This document shows, piece by piece, positions 47,075 to 64,000 of a stretch of 64,000 nt of DNA; the stretch's first letter is position 1; each line of letters begins with the position of its first letter. The position numbers were made by a program, and so were the translations under genes. Source of the DNA: Paenibacillus glacialis (lineage in GTDB: Bacteria; Bacillota; Bacilli; Paenibacillales; Paenibacillaceae); NCBI RefSeq assembly GCF_001637205.1, contig NZ_LVJH01000007.1, positions 186,001-250,000 of the forward strand, given 5' to 3'. The notes under the pieces were generated by a model, which was not told the DNA's origin, ran no database searches, and saw only the letters and a list, made by a program, of their open reading frames with translations.

Positions 47075-47947
47075 ATGTTATTTAAAAAGATTGGTGTCAT
47101 CGGTGGTGGTACGATGGGACAAGGAATCGCTGAAATGCTTGCTGCAAAGGGCATTGAAGTATTATTGGTAGAGAAATCTGCTGAGAAATTAAATTATTCT
47201 TATAATATGATTGAAACAAGTCTCGACAAACAGCTTGAGAAATGGGGAATCACCCAAGCGGAGAAAAAGCTTATCCTAAGCAGAATCCAAAAAGTGGTTC
47301 ATTTCGCGGAGCTGGGTAGCTGTGACATGGTTATTGAGACGATCTCTGAAGATATTGAAGCAAAAAAACAAATATTCTCACAATTGGATCAAGTGTGTCC
47401 TAATAATATTATTCTTGCTAGTAATACATCGACACTTAGTTTGACGGAACTCGCAAGCTCTACGATGTATCCTGAACGTGTCATTGGCATGCATTTTATT
47501 CATCCCGTTGGAAAAGTGGATTTAGTTGAAATCATTCGTGGTTTGAAGACATCAGATATTACATTCTTAGAAACGAAACGTTTTGTTGAAGAAGTGGTAA
47601 GTAAAAAGGGAATTATGATCTATGAATCACCTGGTTTTGTCTCTTCTCGACTAATCTGCTTATTAATTAATGAGGCACTTCATCTTCTTCAAGAAGGCGT
47701 TGCTTCTGCTGAGGATATCGATGATGCAATGCGTATTGGTTACCAATTTCAGAATGGTCCTCTAGAAATGGCTGATCGCTTCGGGCTTGATTCCGTACTT
47801 GCAGCTCTTGAAAGAATGTTCCGTGAATTTGGTGAATTGAAATATCGTCCGTCTACTATACTTAAGAAGATGGTTCGTGCAGGGCATCTAGGCGTTAAAA
47901 CAGGTGAGGGATTCTTCAAGTACGACAAGGATGGTGACCGTGTATGA
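47075..47947 (+). CDS. 3-hydroxyacyl-CoA (3-hydroxybutyryl-CoA) dehydrogenase
   Basis: This 290-aa NAD(P)-dependent dehydrogenase acts on short-chain 3-hydroxyacyl-CoA. The dinucleotide motif is VIGGGTMGQGIAEML, and ASNTSTLSLTEL and GMHFIHPVGKVDLVEII contain the catalytic His-Glu region. The C-terminal dimer domain has SPGFVSSRLICLLINEA. Its stop overlaps the acetate kinase start by four bases, suggesting a joint role in acyl-CoA fermentation or turnover. Substrate chain length cannot be told. Confidence 0.9.
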   Translation: MLFKKIGVIGGGTMGQGIAEMLAAKGIEVLLVEKSAEKLNYSYNMIETSLDKQLEKWGITQAEKKLILSRIQKVVHFAELGSCDMVIETISEDIEAKKQIFSQLDQVCPNNIILASNTSTLSLTELASSTMYPERVIGMHFIHPVGKVDLVEIIRGLKTSDITFLETKRFVEEVVSKKGIMIYESPGFVSSRLICLLINEALHLLQEGVASAEDIDDAMRIGYQFQNGPLEMADRFGLDSVLAALERMFREFGELKYRPSTILKKMVRAGHLGVKTGEGFFKYDKDGDRV

Positions 47948-49149
47948 ATATTCTAGTTATTAATTCAGGAAGTTCTTCTTTGAAATATCAATTGTACGAT
48001 ATGAGAGACGAATCCGTATTGGCTAAAGGTCTTGTAGAAAGAATTGGGATGGATTCTTCGATACTGACTCATAAACCTACTGGTGGTCAGGAAGTAACTC
48101 AAGTCAATGAGATTTTGGAACATAATACTGCCATTCGAAAAGTACTTTCATTGCTAACAGATCCTGAGCATGGTGTTATCAAATCGGTGGATGAGATTGA
48201 AGCTGTAGGTCATCGTGTTGTCCATGGAGGAGAGTCGTTTAAGACATCTGCTATTGTTGACGGTCAAGCTAAGTCAGAAATACGTCGTTTGTTCGACTTA
48301 GCACCACTTCACAATCCAGCAGCAATGATGGGGATTACAGCAACAGAAAATAATATGCCAGGTGTTCCTCAAGTTGTTGTTTTTGATACCGCCTTTCATC
48401 AAGCAATGCCTGAGAAGGCTTATTTATATGCGATCCCGAAAGTTCTGTATAATAAATACAAAGTACGCCGTTACGGCTTCCATGGTACTTCGCATGAATA
48501 TGTTAGCCAGGTCGCAGCGGAGTTTCTTGGCATAGCTATTGAAGATCTGAAGATTATAACTTGTCATATCGGGAACGGGGGAAGCTTAACTGCCGTTCAA
48601 GGAGGCAAATCAATTGATACTTCTATGGGCATGACTCCTCTAGAAGGTTTGATGATGGGAACTCGTAGTGGAGACCTTGATCCAGCGATCGTACCGTTCG
48701 TCATGAACAAGGAAGAATTGACTGTGAATGAAGTGAACTCTATGCTTAATAAGCATAGCGGACTTCTAGCAATATCCGGAATCAGCAGTGATATGCGAGA
48801 AATTACAGATGGCATGGCGAATGGCGATACGAATTGTACACTCGCTTTTGAAATGTACGAATATCGTTTGCGTAAATACATTGGTTCTTATGCTGCAGCT
48901 ATGAATGGTGTCGATGTGATTGTATTTACAGCTGGAGTGGGCGAGAATTCCGTTGTTGTTCGTGAAAAAGTATGTGAGAATTTAACTTATCTTGGCGTGG
49001 AAATTGATGATGCTCTTAATGCTATTCGTTCCGGTGAACCACGGTTGATCTCAACAAGTGATTCTAAAGTGAAAGTATTGGTCGTTCCAACCAATGAAGA
49101 ATTGGTCATTGCACGTGATACGTACCGCATTGTTAATGATTTGAAATAA
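47944..49149 (+). CDS. ackA: acetate kinase
   Basis: This 401-aa ASKHA-fold kinase interconverts acetate and acetyl phosphate. Signatures are NILVINSGSSSLKYQLY at the N terminus, VVFDTAFHQAMPEKAY, RRYGFHGTSHEYV and CHIGNGGSLTAVQGGKS. These favour acetate kinase over butyrate kinase. It overlaps the 3-hydroxyacyl-CoA dehydrogenase gene by four bases. No pta gene is nearby. Confidence 0.95.
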   Translation: MNILVINSGSSSLKYQLYDMRDESVLAKGLVERIGMDSSILTHKPTGGQEVTQVNEILEHNTAIRKVLSLLTDPEHGVIKSVDEIEAVGHRVVHGGESFKTSAIVDGQAKSEIRRLFDLAPLHNPAAMMGITATENNMPGVPQVVVFDTAFHQAMPEKAYLYAIPKVLYNKYKVRRYGFHGTSHEYVSQVAAEFLGIAIEDLKIITCHIGNGGSLTAVQGGKSIDTSMGMTPLEGLMMGTRSGDLDPAIVPFVMNKEELTVNEVNSMLNKHSGLLAISGISSDMREITDGMANGDTNCTLAFEMYEYRLRKYIGSYAAAMNGVDVIVFTAGVGENSVVVREKVCENLTYLGVEIDDALNAIRSGEPRLISTSDSKVKVLVVPTNEELVIARDTYRIVNDLK

Positions 49150-49207
49150 TTGTATTTATTATGAATACATTATCTAGAAGGTCAGTGAATAAGGGAGAGA
49201 TTAAGGC

Positions 49208-50503
49208 ATGTCCAAGAAAAGTGTGATTCGTGATGTGTTTCAGCATGTTGGGGAAACAGTGACCATTGGAAGCTGGATCAACAACAAACGCTCAAGCGGG
49301 AAAATTCAATTCTTACAATTACGTGATGGTAGTGGATATATTCAAGGTGTTGTCGTAAAGAGTGAGGTATCAGAAGAAGTATGGGACGCGGCTAAGAGTC
49401 TGACGCAAGAAAGCTCACTGTATGTAACAGGTATCATTCGTGAAGAACCACGTAGCGCTTCAGGTTATGAAATGACGGTTACAGGTATTGAAGTGATTCA
49501 TATCACTGAGAACTATCCCATTACTCCGAAGGAGCATGGTGTAGATTTCTTAATGGATCATCGTCACTTATGGCTACGTTCTAACAAACAACGTGCGATT
49601 CTTGTGATCCGTGCTGAAATCATTCGTTCGGTTCGTGCATTTTTTGATAATAATGGATTTACATTGGTTGATCCACCGATCCTTACTCCGACATCTGCGG
49701 AAGGAACAACGAATCTGTTCCACACGAAATATTTCGATGAAGATGCTTACTTAACACAAAGTGGCCAGTTATACATGGAAGCTGCAGCGATGGCATTAGG
49801 TAAAGTATATTCCTTCGGACCGACTTTCCGTGCTGAGAAATCCAAAACACGTCGTCACTTGATTGAATTCTGGATGATTGAGCCAGAGATGGCTTTTACA
49901 GATCATGAAGAAAGTTTACGTGTACAAGAGAACTTTATCAGTTATGTTGTACAATCAGTTCTTAAGAATTGTCGTGCTGAACTGGAAGCAGTAGGTCGTG
50001 ATATTTCGAAGTTGGAACAAATTCAAGCACCATTCCCACGTATAACTTACGATGATGCGATTGAATTTCTACATGGACAAGGCTTCGAGATTCCTTGGGG
50101 TGATGATTTCGGTGCACCTCATGAGACAGCGATTGCTGAGAGTTATGACAAACCTGTATTTATCACTCACTACCCAGCAGGTATCAAATCGTTCTATATG
50201 AAGCCAGATCCAACTCGGCCAGAAGTTGTGCTATGCGCTGATATGATCGCACCAGAAGGATATGGTGAGATTATCGGAGGGTCTCAACGTATTGATGACC
50301 AAGCATTACTAGAAGAACGATTCAAAGAACACAACTTGTCATTAGAGACATACCAGTGGTATATGGATTTACGTAAATATGGTTCAGTGCCGCATTCAGG
50401 ATTCGGTCTCGGTCTAGAGCGTACTGTGGCATGGATTTGTGGACTTGATCATGTACGTGAGACGATTGCATTCCCACGCACGTTGTATCGTCTTTATCCT
50501 TAA
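49208..50503 (+). CDS. asnS: asparaginyl-tRNA synthetase
   Basis: This 431-aa class IIb synthetase has an N-terminal OB-fold anticodon-binding domain ([20 protein letters not shown]) and a class II catalytic core with [19 protein letters not shown] (motif 2) and [16 protein letters not shown] (motif 3). [20 protein letters not shown] is in the active site. The lack of a T-box leader is evident, since only 58 bases separate it from ackA. It is followed by dnaD as in Bacillus. Confidence 0.95.
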   Translation: MSKKSVIRDVFQHVGETVTIGSWINNKRSSGKIQFLQLRDGSGYIQGVVVKSEVSEEVWDAAKSLTQESSLYVTGIIREEPRSASGYEMTVTGIEVIHITENYPITPKEHGVDFLMDHRHLWLRSNKQRAILVIRAEIIRSVRAFFDNNGFTLVDPPILTPTSAEGTTNLFHTKYFDEDAYLTQSGQLYMEAAAMALGKVYSFGPTFRAEKSKTRRHLIEFWMIEPEMAFTDHEESLRVQENFISYVVQSVLKNCRAELEAVGRDISKLEQIQAPFPRITYDDAIEFLHGQGFEIPWGDDFGAPHETAIAESYDKPVFITHYPAGIKSFYMKPDPTRPEVVLCADMIAPEGYGEIIGGSQRIDDQALLEERFKEHNLSLETYQWYMDLRKYGSVPHSGFGLGLERTVAWICGLDHVRETIAFPRTLYRLYP

Positions 50504-50520
50504 GTTAAGAGGTGAAGCTT

Positions 50521-51222
50521 ATGGATAATGCTAGTTGGAGAATATGGGCAGATGGAGCTTCATCGGGAATGGGAGCGGGAGTAGCTGTCATACCGTATGC
50601 TTTGTTTCGTTACTACCACAGATTGAAGCTGAGTGACAATGAGTTGTTATTGTTAATGCATCTGATATCTTTCAAGCAGGTAGAGCATAAAGAGTTCCCA
50701 ACGTTAGAAGATATGCAGGAACTTGCAGGAGGAACAACAGCATCCATATCTCTCACTTTACAGAAGCTTATGAAGGATGGATTTCTCAGTATTGATGAAG
50801 AGTACGATGAAGAAAGTGGTATTCAATACGAACGTTATAACGTCTCAGGATTATTTGACAAACTAAGTATATGTATGGCGAATGATGCTAAGAATAAGGC
50901 TAAATTAGCTACTATTCAACGTGAAAACACCATATCAGATGCAGGTGAACCTGAGGCTGAACGTAATATGTTTACCATTTTTGAGAAGGAATTTGGACGT
51001 CCGCTGTCACCGATGGAATGTGAGACGATATCGGGTTGGCTAGATCAAGACCAATACCAAGACGAACTCATTCTAATGGCTTTGAAAGAAGCTGTATTTG
51101 CTGGAAAGGTCCATTTCCGTTATATCGACCGTATTTTACTGGAATGGAGCCGCAATCGCGTCAAGAATGTAAATGATGCAAAGGCGTACACGCAGAAGTT
51201 CCGTAGTAACGGTAGAAATTAA
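50521..51222 (+). CDS. dnaD: replication initiation protein DnaD
   Basis: This 233-aa DnaD has an N-terminal winged-helix domain (ELLLLMHLISFKQVEHKEFP to LQKLMKDGFLSI) and a C-terminal DnaD/DnaB-like domain (FTIFEKEFGRPLSPMECETI to LEWSRNRVKNVNDAKAY). It takes part in DnaA-dependent loading of helicase at origins and restart sites. ATG 50521 follows AAGAGGTG. In Bacillus nth follows dnaD; here the core order breaks off. Confidence 0.93.
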   Translation: MDNASWRIWADGASSGMGAGVAVIPYALFRYYHRLKLSDNELLLLMHLISFKQVEHKEFPTLEDMQELAGGTTASISLTLQKLMKDGFLSIDEEYDEESGIQYERYNVSGLFDKLSICMANDAKNKAKLATIQRENTISDAGEPEAERNMFTIFEKEFGRPLSPMECETISGWLDQDQYQDELILMALKEAVFAGKVHFRYIDRILLEWSRNRVKNVNDAKAYTQKFRSNGRN

Positions 51223-51242
51223 TAAGATGGATTGAGAATATT

Positions 51243-51294
51243 AAGATGAGAACCGATAAAAAGCTAAACAGCTTTTGCGGTTCTCATCTTTTTT
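51243..51294 (+). terminator. terminator after dnaD
   Basis: AAGATGAGAACCG / CGGTTCTCATCTT stem with an inner AAAAGCT/AGCTTTT arm and a T-run. It lies between convergent dnaD and the acetyltransferase gene. Confidence 0.92.
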
Positions 51295-51307
51295 GTATCT
51301 ATTTGGA

Positions 51308-52111
51308 TTACACTCTGTTCTTCTCCATCCATGTAACAGTCCAATCGACTAATGGTCTTTGTTTCATAAATCGAACATCAGCATATCCTACTCTATGAAT
51401 CTTGTAATTGTTTACTGTTTCATACTCGTTGCCTAACCTAATGAAATCTTCATCATCGACTGCTTGGGTAGTATAAGTCACCCACTGTCGCTTTCCGTCT
51501 ACCAGTATTGCGCTGCTTTCATTTGTAAATCTTTTTGTAGCAATGTTCGCTCTTGTCTCCGCCAAATGGAGTGATGTGTTCTTATCATAACCGACACCTA
51601 TCAAGAGGACGTATCCATCTAAGGTATACAATTTATCCACAGGAGAGTTGTTACCGAAAATATTACTTAAATCATGTTCAGATGTTATATATTCTGCATG
51701 TTTACCTACCGCAGCTATCGACCTTGCCGGGTGATCAGATCGGTATGCTCCCGGCCATTTTCTAAACATTTCAGCGACGATCCCCATACTATTGGTAGGT
51801 GTAATCTCTTTATCATAAGCGGGCCAATGTTCACGAATGATAGGCCACCATTCTACGGGTTCCTCCCAATGTACGCCAGTGGATGGATCGAGATTCTTCC
51901 ATGTCTGAGTAGGCATCATTAATGTTCCTTCTTCGCCTACGATTTCAAGAAGGGCCCTGATCAACGTTTCGGCACCACCTACAACAAATCCCAGACTTTT
52001 AAATGATGTATGTACAAATATCGTCTGCCCTTTTGCTAATCCACATGTAATAAATTGTTTGATTAAATCCTCTTTGGTTAAGATGACTCTTGCTTCATGT
52101 AGTTCTGACAT
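51308..52111 (-). CDS. AAC(3)-family aminoglycoside N3-acetyltransferase-like protein
   Basis: This 267-aa protein belongs to the antibiotic_NAT family (AAC(3), YokD, FrbF types), which transfers acetyl from acetyl-CoA to amines. Typical segments are IFVHTSFKSLGFVVGGAETL, EGTLMMPTQTW, the PTNSMGIVAE stretch, RSDHPARSIAAVGKHA and the C-terminal LIGVGYDKNTSLHLAE. Actual antibiotic resistance is not certain, since many members have other amine substrates. It is encoded on the minus strand after an attenuator-like leader and separates the core genome from the synthetase gene. Confidence 0.9.
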   Translation of the reverse strand: MSELHEARVILTKEDLIKQFITCGLAKGQTIFVHTSFKSLGFVVGGAETLIRALLEIVGEEGTLMMPTQTWKNLDPSTGVHWEEPVEWWPIIREHWPAYDKEITPTNSMGIVAEMFRKWPGAYRSDHPARSIAAVGKHAEYITSEHDLSNIFGNNSPVDKLYTLDGYVLLIGVGYDKNTSLHLAETRANIATKRFTNESSAILVDGKRQWVTYTTQAVDDEDFIRLGNEYETVNNYKIHRVGYADVRFMKQRPLVDWTVTWMEKNRV

Positions 52112-52228
52112 TGTTTAACCTCCATATTCAATTAAAAATACAAAACAAAAACAACCCATCGTAGTTACGGGGTTGTCTCTGGAATCTCCAGAAAAGCATA
52201 GCCCTTATGTTGTTGTAAATGGAATGTT
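52112..52228 (-). promoter_or_regulatory. attenuator-like leader of the AAC(3)-type gene
   Basis: Read on the minus strand, the leader of about 115 bases contains a TCTGGA-N3-TCCAGA hairpin (52178-52192). Then comes a strong hairpin (ACAACCC / GGGTTGT, 52151-52176, with an inner CGTA/TACG arm) followed by TTTTTGTTTT, that is, an intrinsic terminator about 40 bases before the start codon. A 23-codon frame (52199 down to 52128, beginning MLFWRF) runs through the terminator; its ribosome binding site is weak. Such leaders often make resistance genes antibiotic-inducible. Confidence 0.7.
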
Positions 52229-52234
52229 TTTAAT

Positions 52235-52263
52235 ATTGTAGCAGTTATGACCATAGGCTACAA
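52235..52263 (-). promoter_or_regulatory. promoter of the AAC(3)-type gene
   Basis: On the minus strand, TTGTAG (52263-52258), a 17-base spacer and TACAAT (52240-52235). Predicted start near 52228. Confidence 0.75.
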
Positions 52264-52422
52264 TGGTGATTTAGTTGATAAAAATAAAAGGATATGGATA
52301 GATGTAGAATTATAGTAATCGTAAGTGTATTGATCAAATTGCTTGATTTTTCCGTAAGCACGGTTATTAACAAGGATATCATTCTTATCCGCAAGTTTTC
52401 GCCAATGGGTCCATCGTTTAGT
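52258..52422 (-). pseudogene. possible remnant of a short-chain dehydrogenase gene
   Basis: A minus-strand frame without start or length reads KLADKNDILVNNRAYGKI, resembling the DILVNNAGYG segment of SDR-family oxidoreductases, then QFDQYTYDYY. It is open for only about 55 codons and lacks the rest of the fold. I treat it as a decayed fragment at the boundary of the accessory region; chance similarity is possible. Confidence 0.3.
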
Positions 52423-52471
52423 GCCTGCCTGTTGACTGTGAGCAAGTGCTCAGGGGAGTCTCATAAGGCAC
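52421..52471. other. nested dyad structure of unknown role
   Basis: Three nested inverted repeats share one centre: GTGCCT/AGGCAC (52421-52426 and 52466-52471), GACT/AGTC (52434-52437 and 52457-52460) and TGAGC/GCTCA around 52439-52452. The DNA or RNA could form a bulged hairpin. No T-run follows, so it is not a terminator. I do not match it to a known riboswitch. Confidence 0.45.
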
Positions 52472-52601
52472 ATCGCTAGCTTAAATGGAAAAACTTGAAT
52501 GATCCACAAGACGAAGGCCGCAAGTAACTGCATTGCTAACATCAGAGTGATAACTTTTCAATTCGTTCAAAGTAGAGTTAGAGGAAAAAATTACAATTAT
52601 G

Positions 52602-52664
52602 AGGTCGCCTCTTTCAAATCGAGTGTATGTGCAATCAATGGTATAGAAAGGGCGACCTTTTTTT
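52602..52664 (+). terminator. terminator-like hairpin upstream of the synthetase gene
   Basis: AGGTCGCC-TCTTTC pairs with GAAAG-GGCGACCT across about 30 bases, followed by a T-run. No gene on the plus strand lies directly before it, so it may belong to a leader RNA or a lost gene. Confidence 0.65.
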
Positions 52665-52750
52665 AAATTGTAGTTTCCTTATTTTGGTTAATAAACTGGC
52701 GTGATAAATAACACCAAGTTTATTTTGTAATACTAATTATAAAATATTCG

Positions 52751-52776
52751 AGGTTGCCCCTTTAAGATGGCAGCCT
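52751..52776 (+). other. second, related hairpin
   Basis: AGGTTGCC-N10-GGCAGCCT (one G-T pair) resembles the hairpin at 52602 in its 5' arm (GAGGTNGCC). No proper T-run follows. Confidence 0.45.

Positions 52777-64000
<11,224 letters not shown>

Noticed and set aside
49150..49207. T-box leader for asnS
   Set aside because: Only 58 bases separate ackA from asnS and there is no T-box consensus or terminator.
52294..52479. Plus-strand 61-codon and minus-strand 66-codon frames in the boundary zone
   Set aside because: No ribosome binding site and no family. The other minus-strand frame with an SDR-like segment explains the sequence better, and even that is weak.

Overview
The window reads as a stretch of chromosome from a spore-forming, low-GC Gram-positive bacterium, most likely Paenibacillus or a close relative. 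The gene order is the Bacillus-type core order: hepS-menG-hepT-ndk-cheR-aroC-aroB-aroH-trpEDCFBA-hisC-tyrA, then ypiF-qcrABC-ypjA-ypjB, then dapB-mgsA-bshB1-bshA-cca-birA-panBCD-dinG, then ypmB-asnS-dnaD. Paenibacillus-like touches are a futalosine-type menaquinone block (UbiA, UbiX and MqnA homologues beside HepS/MenG/HepT), a stand-alone IDEAL protein, a short palindromic mobile-like element inside the trp operon, and an iturin-type lipopeptide synthetase.

Layout. 1-5.6 kb: menaquinone side chain and ring genes. 5.6-7.2 kb: ndk, cheR and a 54-aa ORF. 7.2-19 kb: aromatic amino acid supra-operon. Its trp part is preceded by 11 or 12 GAG/UAG-type triplets and a terminator, a TRAP-type attenuator. 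19-19.75 kb: no gene, but a strong promoter and a terminator about 90 nt apart, so a candidate small RNA. 19.7-21.6 kb: ECF sigma factor, anti-sigma factor and a histidine phosphatase. 21.6-26.6 kb: an unknown protein, gamma-carbonic anhydrase, an IDEAL protein, YpiF and the menaquinol:cytochrome c reductase genes qcrABC. 26.7-38.4 kb: YpjA/YpjB, YitT-type protein, MazG-like protein, dapB, methylglyoxal synthase, bacillithiol synthesis (bshB1, bshA), CCA-adding enzyme, BirA and the pantothenate genes. A structured leader precedes panB. 38.5-51.2 kb: TPR protein, DinG, Rex, an amidohydrolase, YpmB, a compact FtsH-like protease with a membrane partner, 3-hydroxyacyl-CoA dehydrogenase, acetate kinase, AsnRS and DnaD.

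51.3-64 kb is accessory. It holds an AAC(3)-type acetyltransferase gene on the minus strand behind its own attenuator-like leader, an AT-rich gene-poor zone with several hairpins, and one giant reading frame (3,666 codons, still open at the window end). That frame encodes FAAL-ACP-KS-ACP-aminotransferase-C-PCP-C-A-PCP-C. This is the loading architecture of mycosubtilin/iturin synthetases, which make a beta-amino fatty acid. The ten specificity residues of its A domain read DAKDLGVVDK, the code I know for glutamate, not the asparagine expected as first residue of iturins. A beta-amino-acyl-Glu lipopeptide distinct from classic iturins is the most interesting prediction here.
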